64,000 bases of DNA from Lutraria lutraria. Taxonomy: Eukaryota > Mollusca > Bivalvia > Venerida > Mactridae. The first letter of the stretch is position 1; every line of letters starts with the position of its first letter. This document shows, piece by piece, positions 37,309-52,300 of this stretch. Made by a program: the position numbers and the translations under genes. The DNA lies in NCBI GenBank assembly GCA_964023205.1, contig OZ026835.1, positions 16,078,414-16,142,413 on the forward strand. The letters are read 5' to 3'. The notes under the pieces are model-generated. The model saw only the letters and a program-made list of their open reading frames with translations. It was not told the DNA's origin and searched no databases.

Positions 37309-40300
37309 GTGTTTACGACGGCACTGAAATGACCATGACTGTAGAATGAGTCATTTTAACGACATAGAACATCGAGTGAATCATATTATCATGCAAAAGA
37401 ACAAATTCAGCAGTAGATATTACAACAGCTTGATTATTACCGAGTACGATTTGACAAGATAGCTACGAAAGTGCACATTGTTTTATTAAAATGTATTTGA
37501 GATAAGATTTTTTTATTATCTTATAATTGAAATGGCTCACCTTGCGCATACCAGCAAACATCAGATCCGAATCTGTATGCATCACTTTCACTCGAGTCGG
37601 TAAATCGGTTAACTTTATCTGCCCTGGACTAAACACACTAAAATATCATTTAACATTTTGCGTTTGAAACATACTCCTTAATGTACAGCATTTTTAACAA
37701 GTCCTAAAACTTTCTATGAAAACTTTGCTTCATAAATACTAATCAATTATTACCATTTAACATTAAATTTCGACATTGAAATGATATAAACTGAATTACA
37801 ACAAATTCCCTTTAATCAAACTATAAACATACTTAATTGATTCCTTTTTCGCAGATTCATTTTCATTAAACTCCATTCCATCTCCTGGTTTCTTGAAGCA
37901 ACTACAACAATATTAAAACTAGAATTTGGTAAAAATGAATCATTCGTGGAATATTTTAGCAAAATATACAGAAAATAGATCTATAACAGGACATACTGCT
38001 TTTGATACGATTTCTGCTTTTCGTTCTACTTATAATAAACTTCGAACATTCAGGGTACTTCCAAGCCTTACCTTAGTATTTGGTTATTTAGCTTATTTGT
38101 TGAATTTAATACATCATTTATACCAGACACGGTATCAATATTTTTTAATATTTTCTATAGATATGACGACGATGATTTCACAGAATTTTGACAAAGAAAT
38201 AAGCGAAATATTTAAACTGGCATTGGTTCAATTATATGATCATTGTTTTTCGTGTCATTTGTAATACAAATGACACTGAGTATATTTGTTGATAAAGTTA
38301 TATAAATAATTATGCACTCATAAATAAAAGTAAAAAAAAAAGATAATAACGTACGCAATTTGTTTCCTTCTCAGTAAAAACACAACGATTACGGCAAAAA
38401 CAATGACAACAATGGTTGATGACAAACCAGCAGCTATCGGTATTGTTAGATTTTTCGCTGAAAAAAATGATGGTATAGGGATTCGCAAGATTTCGGTCAG
38501 AATAGTCCTAGAAGTCAACAAAAAGTCTTCTTCTGGGATAAGCTGATCGTCGTGAGAATATTAAATTTTGGTAAATCTGTTGATAATATTTTGATAACAC
38601 GTAGGGCCAAATATGATTTTCAAATTTCTATTTCAAAATATCTGATTATTTGGTATACATCCTTCCATAATAAGATTAAAACGTCTATAAAATGTGCCAT
38701 TTTTTTATATTGACTTCACTATATTTCCGATGGGATTAATAAGACGCGTCGATTCTCCGTTACGAATGGCAACATAGAAAATTAAACATTATCAATACTT
38801 CGCAATCGAAGAAATTGCATTGCACCAATAATTTTTAAACGTTCTAAGCATTTTCATTGGACCTTGATCCTTTGAATAAAAAAAATCCCATATTTTATGT
38901 TTAGGGGCCAATAGAGTTTTTTTGGATCATGGTAAATGTTAATCTTGAAAAGGAAATGGTTACATGCTAAATGAAAATAAGTTAGCAAGTCGGAGCATTT
39001 TAATTTTGCCTCTTGATCGCATGTGGAAAGGTAAAAAAAGTGAAAAGTGCGCTTCTGTTCCTCGGACGTAATCAAAAGGGCTAGGGTCGCGGGAAAGATC
39101 AGTCGGATAACCAGAAACAAACATTTTTCTTTAGGCCATATATAGTAGCGTAAATATTTCGAAAATGCATAAGAATACGACGTATTGAAGAGTGGTTAAC
39201 TGTGACATTGTCGAGCATCACATAATCATTCAATCATTTACTGAATAGTTTATAAAACTAAATGTCAACTTTAAGCTTAATTGATCTTACCAGTGGAAAT
39301 AGGTTCTGAAAATCTTGTTTCTGTACACCCACCATTGGTACAAGCAAACGACTTCACCCTACAGCAAAACATATCTTAAACTAGCATTATGTCTTGTCGT
39401 CTGATAATGCCATGGCTTTAATATGTTGATGTTAAATACATAATGAAGACCATAATGTGAATACTTGCTATGATTCTGATAATTTCATTAAATTGTTTTA
39501 CTTTCATGACAGTTGATACTGAAATCAAATATTAGGTTTTTATTTGTTCCTATCAATTTACCTGAATTTATGGTCAGGTTTTAGTTCCCCATTGCAGTAC
39601 TGTAGACGTGATATACATGAACAGTCTCCATCTGTTCCAACAATAAAAGTAAGTACTTCTTGTGCAGATCTTTTATGTCGACGACCTTAAGGACAGTGAG
39701 ATAAGTCAAAGAAATGTCACAGAATAGCTGTTTTCAGCTGTGTATTGCAGAGCCATTTTTCATGTTGTGACAATGACAACCTTTTGATTATTAGAAAGAC
39801 ATCGATCTCATTAGCGAGAGAACGGTGAAAGAACATGCTGCGAGAAATTCCGTTAGAAGCGGCAAACATTATTGGAGAATATCTTACACATATATCACCT
39901 ATGTTTTGAATTCATATGCTAATTAATATGTATCCAACTCTTAAAAAATGTCATTTGAGCATGGAGTAAAATATGCGAACAGTTACTAGTGAACGTTTTA
40001 TATAAAAGTATTAGAATAAAAAAGAACCTTTCGATGCGAGTCTGCAGTCTGGTCTCCAGTTGGTAGGTGTTGCTCTATAAGGCTTATAAACATCTGCGTC
40101 TTTCACGTCAAACCAGGACCTGCGGGTCACGACTTTATTGAATTGTTCAATGGTACCGACAAATGGCTCTTCTGGAAAAAAGAAAAAAAGGTTTGTAATG
40201 TGCATCCACAAAATGTAGAAGAAGGCAGAATTTAGTGGGTTAAGTTACACGATTTATTCCACATTAATGTATAGATGCATCGTGCAAAGTGTTTTATTAT

Positions 40301-43300
40301 GAAAGCATACAATCGCGTATCAGTCACGAATATTTTATATTACTTAGTATCCCACGTCAAAGCGAACTCTACAACTTTGACAGTCAATTAATTGGTAATT
40401 GATATGTACATGCCACTAAATGCTGTCTTTTGAATTTGGTATGTATAAATAAAACAAAAACCGTTAACATTTTGTATCTAATTATATCATTTGTTTCATA
40501 CAAGTTGGTTTCTTCCTGCCTTGACCCTTTCAATAATCAACGATCATGCTCATTACTCGTATTCAAAGAATAGTTGCCTTTTCATTTATAGATTGTAAAA
40601 TACCCTTTTATTAAACAGCATAATATCATTCTAAAAAGAAGCTAAACACGATAAATGTCTTCGCTAATTACTTCAAAAAGTTTTCGATTTCCACAGTGAA
40701 GCTCTGAGGGTTCTACTGTTGTTCGGAACAACAAAGCAGTCAAAAGTTGAATTTCTTTGTAGGGCGAGTTTTGGAAAATGAACGATAGTTCGCGCATGAA
40801 TTTTGATGCAGGCTTAAGTACTACGAACGCTTTTCTACGCCCGCTATGCAGTTGTTACAGTTGTTCCCGTTCCATGTGCTTTCAGTACTTTGATTTCTGT
40901 TTCCCATCTGATCACCAAAAGTAGTTCAGTAATTAGGATAATATTATATAGTTAACATTACCTGCCTCTTTATATACTCAACTTATGCAGAATGTAATAT
41001 ATCATACATGAAGACATGCTCGAAGAAAAAGTTACACGTTATAAGCATTAAATTAATCGATTAAAACGTCCCGATGAATCACTTTTTTAAATATCTGGTT
41101 GACTCACAGTTATCATCGCATCGTCCATGAATTCAATGATGACTTTATACGTTTACAATAAAAGCAGACTAAATTAGCATATACAGCACGAGAATTATGA
41201 CGTCATCCTTCCTTGAAATGTGTGTACTAATAGTAAATATTGTAGTAATCCGAGGGAGAGGATTGTTTAGATTTTTTACGACTGTTTTCTATTGCTCGTT
41301 TACAATATTGCATAGCCATATGATTTTGACTTATATGCACGTAATATTTGAACTTGTATTTAGCCATTGAATTGAAATATTGGAACTATATCCTTAGGCG
41401 GAAGCTAGGTTAATGCAGCTGTTCGGTATGCAGAAAAAGTGAAAACTGAGCGATTGTTGAAATATGGTTATAACTTTATTGTTCGTACCGAACAACAAAA
41501 AATGTCTCTAATCCGATTATGGAAGGAATTAAAAATACATTGTATTTTGATACTTTCTTTACAGGCGGTGAAGGGGCTAAAACATTTTAACCTTATTTTG
41601 TAATTGCACGTTAAGTGGTGCATTGCTTTCTGTTTAAAAATCGAAAAATATTTGCAATTGTTAAGTTTATACAGTCAGTTTTTTTTCCACCGGTATCATG
41701 AACGCAGTTTGAAACCATATTTGTATGCTATCAGGTTGTATGTCAATAAGCAAGTGGTATAGCACATGCTAGCTGATGAAGTTTAATGTATCTGTCTTGG
41801 TTAAAATCGCTAAAATAACATAAATGATACTTTAAGTTATTTAGAAAGATTAAATAGCATACTTTAATACCAAGCAACAAAACATTTTAACCGAACGCTC
41901 AAAAATGGTGTTTTATTGCGATAAATATGGCACCCCTTTATCGACTTTTCCTTATCAGCGTTAAACATCTCTAACGTAATGTGCATTGTATTGGTACGAT
42001 ATGATATTACTATTCATTCATTAATGACAAAATGTTGTTATAAAATCTCTTACTAGACATCAAACCTGGGCGTGGTTTCAATTATTGAACCGTAAACATA
42101 AGCGATTTTGATTGGCTATCAAAATTGAATGGGGTGCGTCAAATTCGTTGATCTCATGAGACGATAATGATCCGACAATTTATTTGTTAATTGCTCAGCT
42201 TAAAAAACACAGTAAGTGTTTCGAATTAATATTGCCGTCTTATTTGATGACGGATTTCAAAGCGGTTTTCGGTATTTTGTAGCGGAAATGTTAATCAAGG
42301 GAACCGTGCCTCAGAATTTTGATACTTGTTTTCATTATTTATCTATGGAGTATTACGTAATAAACAGTGGGGGACTGTGTACGGAATTTCTTTAAGGTCA
42401 AATATCTAACGAACGGAAGACGTTGAAAAAATGAGGCACGGTTCCCTGCTTTATACATTTATAGTCATTTTAAGGCTACTTGTTGTAGAGTAATTATCGT
42501 TGTTCAGAAATTGTAAATTACGTGCGATATTGGTTTATAGAAGACCAATCAAATGTAATATTTGTTTCAAATTACTTGCAATGCACTTTATACAGTGGGT
42601 TTATTTTAGTATATAATTATGGTTTAGTTTTTAAATCTATAAATTGGTGAAACTTGATTTGACCTGATCCAAGCCAGATACCTTAAATAATTCAAAATCA
42701 TAATTAAAATCATTCTCATCAGCTTCCGAATCGCATAGAGGTCACCTGAATCAACTACATGTAATTTAAAAATAAAACATGCTAGATGTACACAAATAGT
42801 CGTGTGACATCACTTCCACAGTTGAGTAGTACCCTAAACGATGCAATGCTGTTTTGAGTCACAAGCTTGCGCATCTTCATAATAGTCAACACATGAAACG
42901 TTTAAAGGCCCATTAGCTTTTTGAATTTAGTAATACAGAACAATAGATAAAATGATCGTAAATTATAAGAAATGTATTTCACAACATTTACACAATGCCT
43001 TTCTTTAGCCACATCGCATACAGATGTTGTCAGATGCTTTTTCTAATTTTTTTGGCAATATCATTGAAAAAAATACTGTGCTTCATTTCTATATGTAATT
43101 CGTGATTAAAAACGAAAATTTAAGAATGTTTTATTGAAACTTATAGTCAATTTCACTGATCAGTCATCTTTCTAGGTAAAATAAGACCTACTTTAATTTT
43201 AACATCCAAGAAGCTAATGGGGCTTTAAGTTTCAATTAAACTACTTCATAATCTCTATAATAGATATTTATTCAACGACGCATCATTTGCTCAACAAATG

Positions 43301-46300
43301 GGAAAATATTGACGAGAAGAATATACTGGATAATTTCTCACCGTTTACTCTGATGTTATCACTGACGACTATAACTCCCCATTGCTCTAATTTGCCATTG
43401 CTTTGATCACACAAGAAATTGGCAAGAGGTAAATTGACAGATATTTGTGTTGTATCATCGGGTACTGATTCTGGTGGTCCTTTCTGCATGAGTAATGCAT
43501 TGACGGACTCTACGGGCTTTACAGGTGCTAAAATAAATCAATAAGTTATGTTAGAGCTGATCAAGAAATGATAATCACGAAAAACTAGTGATTGTAATCA
43601 GTCCATGAAATTTTCGTTGAATAACCAGTGGCAAAAGTCAGTGATAAATCAATTAAAACTGATTAAATAAGAAATGACCATTAATGCTAAGACAGCATAA
43701 CCTTTACAGCCCTTACACCAAATGAATAGCACAAAATCAATAAAAATTGAAAAATTTAATGCCTAACTTTATTAGATGTTTGAGTAAAATAACAGAAAAA
43801 TAGAATTCTACTATTCTACTGAACCAGAATTATGCTGCATTTACGAATACAGTTTGAACAGCATTACACCAGTCACTATAGCTCATCAAATAAACCATTT
43901 AGGGTTTAAGTGCAAACCTTTTCAGCAAAGTGTAAGGTCTGCAGTACTATAGTCAAGAACGACAACTTTGTACAAAATCAAAATTTCGTTGATTAACTGG
44001 GAGCATCAACACGTCAACGACCATTCGTCATTCATTCGTTGAACAAATGATAAATCGAAACATCACTACAAAAAACACCACTTCAAAATTAACGTTGTCT
44101 ACATATTACATACATGCGTATGTATTATGCATTATGATATCTACCAGAGTCCTACAGAGCTTTTCTTAGCTGTTTTAATAACCCAACAACTGTTTGTTCA
44201 TGTATTGTACATACATATAAAAATGTAGTTTGTTTGATATCTACCGGCAGTTAATTATTGCTTCTCAACGAGAAAGAGAAATATTAAATTAATAATGAAA
44301 CGTCCATATTCGGTGCATAACGATGTAGCAAATGCTTAATATCCGGCCATCCATTCATACCGAGAGTAAATCTCTTTTCTGTAGCTACAGATCCACTTTG
44401 AGCTTAATTAAATCATAATGGAATGTGACATTAACTTTTTTGTGCAAATGTTGACTCTTGTGAACTGTTATTTCATTTCACACATTCACGTAGAGTCATT
44501 TCTAACCCGACATCTATATAATATAATTTTGTTTGATTATTTAATGACGTATATCGTTAAGATTGTACAAATAAATAACTGAAAACATTAGACTTATTTC
44601 CCCGTAATTTAATCCAAATTGATAAACATGTTGATATAAAACTAAAAAGATCACTGTAAAATTCGTATTGACAAAAGCAAAAACTTAACAATCGTCAAGG
44701 TCAGTTATTCATAGAACAGTTTGTACGTCCTTGTGACCAATACTTCGTTTGTCCCTCCTCGACTCTTGCAACATGAACACTGTGACTTCTGTCTCATCGA
44801 CAGCACAGAGTTTTGGATGACCCATTGGGGAGTATTAACCCGTCGCAAGGGTCTGCATCAGTTCGCGGAGACTGCGAGGGGCTGCTTTTCGATCCCGTAC
44901 ATTTGTATTGGAATTTAGCGTACATGTTTTTCCAGTATAAATATCGTATTAAAAGTCTAGTATCCTGCCCATTGCGGAACCGCGCTCTTGAATATTCATT
45001 CCAACTATTACAATTTAAAAAGTTAAATACATCTATGTTTCAGGATATCAGGGTGACTGGACATCTAGAATAGCTCAATGAAAATCGACATTTTGCTTAC
45101 CAACATATACTCGTGCAAAATAGTGAAATCGTACCACACGCAAATCTGCTGGTTCGTCGCGGTTGAAATATTTTATATTTTCTGTACAGTTAAACAACTT
45201 TTGTCAAGTTTTAGCTACATAGGTAAGCTACATTCGAGAAAATGGAATTCAAAAAGTGTCGGTTTAGAAAAGTTTTTATAAGTTTAATACCTCCAGGAGC
45301 TACTGTGATATTGGTAATCGTGTATGAACCATTTCCGATAGATGTAGCTGCAAATACCTGAAAAGGAGATTCTAGAATATCTCGAACACATGTTTATCAA
45401 TAGAAATACTGTTACAAAATAGTATGGAATGATATTTAAGTAAAAATTACACAACGACTGCTTACAATTACAATTTACTCATTGACACTGCTATTATGCT
45501 TACTGGTATCATCAGAATGTATGGTGGCACCATCACCACGCTTGGAGACAATGATAGCATGCTTGCTGGAAGTTACATCTTTTATGCTGTTAAAACCCGG
45601 GTACTGTTTTACTAACATTGCGTAAGTTTTGCGTAGGTTTACGCCTACGTTATTAACTTACGTGAATTCGTAAGTGTGTATTACTAAACGTTCGTTAGTT
45701 TTTGCGTAAACTTACGTGAAGATAGTGCGTAACTCTTCAATAGGAGGGCTATAAAAACACATTCGGTAGTGTTCGGTGTTTATCGGCAAAAATTATCGTC
45801 TGCAACTATGGACGCCGTAAATAAAAAGCAGAGAAAAGAAAACTGGTCAAAATCGGAGGTGGATGCACTTGCCTTTGAGTTTGCATCCACCTCCGATGTA
45901 CTTGAAGGTCGCTTTGGGCCAAAGCTGACCCACAGGGACAAGGAGGACGCCTGGGACGCCGTCTTGAGGAGGTATGCTTGACAGATCTGATTTGACATAT
46001 TTGACATTTATAAATATTTTGTTGTTCCGCAGTTAAACTCGACCTGGCTGTACGACAAAAATATTTCGAAGCAATTTGTTATAATAGTTTAAATGACAAA
46101 TTAATGTATATTATACATCAAAACTCAATTTCACAGTTTCATTAAAGCACCGCCCCTTTTGACGTACTGAATTAAATATTGTGTGACAATAGATAAAAAC
46201 CAAGTACATATTTGATCGTTGTCATGACGATTGCAAAGGTGATCTACCGTATATAATTCTATAGATATGACTCCAAATCATAGCAAGTGCGAATTGAAAA

Positions 46301-49300
46301 AGAAATATTATTAACTTGTAGTTTTTCTGAAATGGCAATGAAGTTGGTAATCTAATTAATATGTCGAATTATGTGTAGTTTATTTGAGTGCACATATAAT
46401 CCACTAACCACAACAAGTCGATTAATGGAAAACTTTTCCTGCCTGTAAATTGTATCAGATCTCTCTATACTATAAATACTTGGACTGTAGCAGGGCCCCA
46501 ACACATGAACCTCATGTTTTTACACAGGTCCATCAAACAAAACGTAAATAATTGAACATTGTTCATCGTTTTTTTTCTTTTTTGATTATCTTGATGAATA
46601 CATAGTTCATATGACTTTGTCCACCACAACCAATTGCAAATCTAATTGGGCAGAAAAATATATAACAATAAAAATGTATAGACTATAGCTTTATTTTCAG
46701 TGTTAATGCACAAAGCAAAGTAGACAGAAGTATTAAGAAAGTCAAAAAAAACTTTCAGACATGAAGACGTCTGTCAGACGTAGAGAGAGGGAGAGAAGGA
46801 GGTTGGCTGGGGGTACTGGTGGGGGACCAGCTCCCAAACTTGACAAATGGGAAGAAGTGGTTAGTATATTTTTCCAATTCATCTAATTATAATGAATTAT
46901 TTCAATTTCTTATAAACACATCTCCTCCATTCAGATTTTAGTTAAAATACATGTTATGACTTATGATTACATCTTCATGTGTACATATAGCAAAATGAAT
47001 ATAAGTCACCTGTATACAATCTGAATGCCATAATTCTGTGTTTTGCATGATAGCAAACATTTATTAACAGATGATCAAATCTTAAAGCATTGAGGATGTG
47101 AAATAATTTTCCACTTTTCTGCTAACGGACGACCTATAACCCAGTGATCGGGGGGAACTTGTGAAAGTCGGTTGAATATGTATAAGTTCAGACTATAAAC
47201 CTATCCTTTACCTTTTTTATCTCTTCAGATACTGACAAGTCTGTCTGAAGACAGTGTAGTTGGATTCAGTGGGACGGACGTCTTTATGGAAGGTAAGGAT
47301 AATTTGACTACAGTGATTGATATATATATTGATATTGGAAAGGATAATTTGACTGCAATTATTGATATATGCAAATAACTATGCATGTTGTGTTTATAGA
47401 TTTTACCTGACGATGCTTTGGTCATGGTTAAATAAATTGCTGCAGAGGCTGTGGAATGAATAAGAACACAAGATGATAATAGAATTGTTTCACATTGATA
47501 TGTGTGATCTTTTTTTTTAATCACGCTGACATTATCATGTGAAATTTATTTTTTTTCCAGAAAATATAACCTTCAACTCGTCAAAAAAAATCTGTCCAAG
47601 AACCACTGGAAACAATCAATATAGGTAACAAAATGTTATTAATCATTTGAATGTAAAATATTACAAATACATGTACAATGTGAACACAAATTGAATGTAA
47701 CAATTAAAACACACGTATACATTATTAATGTCATGTTGACTTCTTTACATACACTATCAATATATCATGGTATGAACAAAATTTTAATGCATAATACAGA
47801 TTACACGAATATTCGATTTAATGTTAATGAACAAATAGTTTTCTTTCAAATTTGATTGATCTTTTAGACTTTAATACAAAATTCAGACGCTGTTATTCTG
47901 TCAAAAACAAAACAGTACTGAAGATTATACCTCTTAAAATGATTATTTTGTGTTATATTCAAGGTTACTTGAGCCTTCTGAATGTAACAATACAGGTAGA
48001 TGTTTGATGGATGTAGGTGCAAGCGTTTTGATTTTATAGGAAAATTCAAAGTCTGGTACAAACAGACAAACAGACAGACTTGGTGACATGTGAGCTAAAA
48101 ACCAAGTGAATGTAGAAATCTATAACTGCTATTATTTTATTATATATATTTGATTACTCTTCAACAAAGTGTAACAAAAGAAATACTTAGGTAAAGTCAA
48201 GAAGGTAACACCAATGAGGAGATAGCCAATTTACATATATAAATGATATTTTGCATTGCAGAACTACCTCCTTCATCTTATTCTTAGTGTTTATCACTTT
48301 TTTGTAAAATATTTTGCAATTAGTGTTAACTTGTGACATTTTTCTTCATTGGGTGTGTTTGTACATATTATATTTATATTCACGCACAATGTATATAATA
48401 GTTGTTACAGTTGAACACTTAAATCGATGCATTGATTTGTTTTTAGCTTTTTTCTAACAAGGTGTTATGCTAAGCGTCTGTGAATTTTATGTGTTTTGTT
48501 ACCATGTACATTGATCTGATTATTATTATTCATTATCTTTAAGATAAAATAAATGAAATTTACAACCAGTTACCAATGCACATACTAAAGGTTATAAATC
48601 TCATTCATTATGTACTGAATACATAAAATCTGCAATATGGATATTACATTGTAAGCTTTCATACCTCGCAACATCGGAGAGTATAAAAGTATCCCATTTA
48701 ATTGAAATGAATGGTATTACAAAAATTTTTGTTGACTGTATATTTCCTGCAATTATTGTTGAAAATGCTAATTTTTGTTCTTGCCTGCTATCTTACCTTT
48801 GGTGTCACGAGATAGGGATGTAAAGCATATCCTGAATCACCAATCAACCACCCATTGTCACTTTCCTCTAGCCATGCTTTCAAACCACAGTTGTTGAATA
48901 TGGTGGAATCATGTGTGGAACCAGGCCACTTAGCAACAACATCAGTAAATCTGTATGGTTACAAATTTCACCATTAAAAATTAGCATATGCAACATTTTA
49001 AGTTTCCTTAAAAATATTCAGATTAAATCATTTTCGGACTGATATTAAAATACAGAAGCTGAAATATAGCTGAAATGGATTTAACTCATTTTTCAAATAA
49101 TTTAAATTGAAAATGAGTTTCAAAGTGACAAAATTAATGTCTTGTTTATATTTTAATTCAAAAGTATAGCAAAATTAGAGAAGAAAGTTATTTTACATAC
49201 TAACTGCAAATTAACCTTACCTCATATCTGCCCCCACAACAGCCTGTACATTAATGCTATGATAACCTTTTCTGCACACATACGATTCTTCATATTGTCT

Positions 49301-52300
49301 CGGAGCTAGAATTTGTACAAGCGTTCCATCAACTGCTCCAAGGCAGTTTGGCAATCCAGCTATGTTATAATAGTTTCTTTTGGTTTCCACTATTGCTTCT
49401 CTTGTTGTGGGAAAATTGATGTTATTCAAACGTCTATCTATAGACGCAACAACCTAAGAAAACACATTAAGTTAAAGTTTGAAGAATTACATGTCATACA
49501 GAACATGTAAAATGATTAATTAAATGTTATTACTTCAATATAAAAAAAAATCTTAATATTTTTTAGGTCTAAATAATAGCCACCTAGTTTCATATTGATG
49601 AGTCATCATGACAAAATAAGTATATTACTCAATCTTCAAAGATGCTGAACATGTTTACTTCTTTCTACTTGTTAATAGTGTTAAGATTACAAACTTCAAT
49701 ACATACCTCCCATACACTTCTACACATGGAGCTTTTACTAATACCATGAGTTAAACCATCATTGAAATAAAAATATCCTCTCGCTAGAAAGTTCAATGTC
49801 ACTAGAACCTGAAATTCAATAATAATCACAAATTAATTCACAAATCAAAGTAGATTTTTTGAAGTGAAACCAATCTTTAGCATAATATATATAAATATGT
49901 CCTACCTTTTATATGTACGCTTCAACCTTCCTGGGTAGTATGTAAATTATTTCTGTTCTCAAGATACACAGATGTGTGTTTGTTCTTTAAAATCATGCAG
50001 TTTTCCCCTTGTCATTTTTTTTCTTCACCATTTGCAAAAATTATGAGTTATTTTTCCCCAAAATTAAAGAAAATGCCCCTTCCCCTACATGTGAAAAATA
50101 GATGTGCAGTGATAAAAAAACCATGTACAGGCGAAACAAGAATTTATCCATTTCTCCCGATGCCTTACATATTTCAATTATGATGATGGTAATGTAATGT
50201 GTTCAGATGATGTCATATTGGGTATTTGCCTGTTCTAGTTAGGCATACACAGTCAGCTGACACTGTAACCCAGTAAAACAGTAAACTTAGTTAGTTTGTA
50301 AGATGTATGTAAATTACAAGTAATAAATCAGTACAGTGATACTATATCACATATAATATATCATCCCTGATCAGTGGCAACATCAGTTAAATACCGAGTA
50401 TTCAAATTAGTAGTTCAAATTTTGACATTACAGACAATATCTGAAAAAATAAAAAGATATGAAGAATTGAAGTTTGGTGTTTGCAGCATTTTCCTTTAAA
50501 ATTGTCCATACAATTGTAGCATATTAATAAGCAAGCGGGTTGCAGACCCCATTCAATCCTTCATATCATTTTTAGTTCTTAAGATCTTGTCACTAAATTT
50601 GACATCCTTTAATAATTTTTCGTATAGCGTGTTCTCTTTGTGACTACATTACCATCTTGATCAGATTGATACGGATAATGTCATAAATTAAGAATTCAAT
50701 CTGAAAATTACTTCAATGTGTATCTTTCATATATCAGTCTAATGACGACCCATCATTTAAGGAACAAAAAACACAGTATTAAGAATGTTACAACTTTATC
50801 ATAACGAAATATTTCATTTATATTTATAACTAATGAATCAACATTGAACTTGATAAATGATGAAAAAGAATACACAATCCAGCAGTAAATATGTTTGAAT
50901 ATATATCATGAATAGGTTAAATGAAAATGATTAGTATTATAATAAATTAATTTTTATAACCGAACAGCATAGTCAAGTTAATTTTTAAACAAATGTATTC
51001 TGCAGATAAGCACTGACATTGCATGGATTATAGCATATTCCACTGTGATTTTGTCATATTGAGAGAAAAACAACTGCCATCATGAACTGACAGTATCCAG
51101 AATACATTTTGCTTATAATATTTCATATTGTTTGTTAACTATCTGCATGTCAACTCAAGCATTTGGCCATTAAAAATATCTAAGCTTTGTTTAAAAATTG
51201 TTGTGTTCTACATGGTACAATATGACTGTCACTTGTGCATTTTCCTCATTTAACACTATTTCAACACATCCCGGAAAATAATCTTCTTGTTGTACAATAA
51301 CCACAAAATGGTTCAGAACAAGACAGTCCATCCACAAAGTCTACCTTAGATTATCACTGAGTAACAGAAGTCAGTCAAAATTTCGGATGACCGAAAATTC
51401 TGATATTGAACGTAATTTAAATGTTAAATAGACAGTCATAACAGAATACATGGTTTTCGCAAGAAAGTAGTGATGCTAAACAGCAAATGCCAACATTACG
51501 GGCACTATTGGATGCAAAGAAAGTAAATTTAATCCGTATCTTTCTCGTAACTTCACATCGATTTTCATTGTTTACACCGTTAAGGTCAAGGATGCAGTAG
51601 GTACGGGAGATAACCGAAGTAATCATGTCAGTTGCAGAGGCGGATCAAGACTTGGGGTTAAGAAAGTAGGCTATTTTCGTTGAATGACATTTCATTTCTA
51701 TTTATCAACTATATTGACATATAATGAAAAAATAGGATATAAAAAGACTAAAACCTTTGTTAAACACGGTATAGCATGAGACCTTCTCGTCTTCGGGGCC
51801 ACATCATCTTGCACAAGATCACATACATCACCAATCAATCGTCTGTCCAGTCTGTATTCTGATACAATTTCTCCGTCTCTAAAATCTGCCAAATCCCTCC
51901 TTTCCCTAAATTCCCTCTGCATTCTCCTTCTGTTGTAAAGCGCGGCCATCTTTACGTAAATAGATACGGTCGGTGCGAGCAGACGTAAAGTCTACGCAAA
52001 AACTTACGTCAGATTCTGTTAGTAAAACGCATTTACGTAGATCTTAAGCACTTACGTTAAACTTACGCAAATTTTTGAGTTACGCTAGCGTAAGTATGTT
52101 AGTAAAACAGTACCCAGATGTCTATATCATAATTTCATCTGCCCGAATGACAGTGCAACCTTGCCGGGGCTGTATATATGCATTGACATTTTGACATTTC
52201 ACAGCTACAATGCTCCAAGAACAGAATACACGATGCGACCACAGAATATATGAAAGATGCAATCAGCCACTTAGCAAGTTGAAAATGAGCATAATGTCAA

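Larger units (their letters stand above)
40172..43341. other. Receptor phosphatase intron, 3.2 kb
   Basis: No exon or transposase motif was recognised. It holds repeat family A copy 4 (about 40740-40920) and a short inverted-repeat element (42298-42447). The rest is unremarkable AT-rich sequence. Confidence 0.6.
45599..52115. mobile_element. PIF/Harbinger DNA transposon, 6.5 kb, two genes
   Basis: The ends are GGGTACTGTTTTACTAACAT and its perfect reverse complement (20 bp). Subterminal regions on both sides are packed with TTACG/CGTAA motifs. Inside are the two genes expected of this superfamily in opposite orientation: a Myb/SANT-like protein near the left end (plus) and a HARBI1-type transposase reading inward from the right end (minus). 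The usual 3-bp TWA duplication is not obvious (CCC left, AGA right), so the outermost bases may be off or altered. It sits in an intron of the receptor phosphatase. Confidence 0.88.

Noticed and set aside
36442..37540. Initially judged that the first phosphatase exon was missing
   Set aside because: A 91-nt exon at 36857-36947 encoding [10 protein letters not shown]...[10 protein letters not shown] with a GTAAAG donor and fitting phase was found.
44721..45073. Overlapping plus-strand frames with several Cys and Trp
   Set aside because: No domain motif, no splice signals and no second copy; it lies in an intron of the receptor gene.
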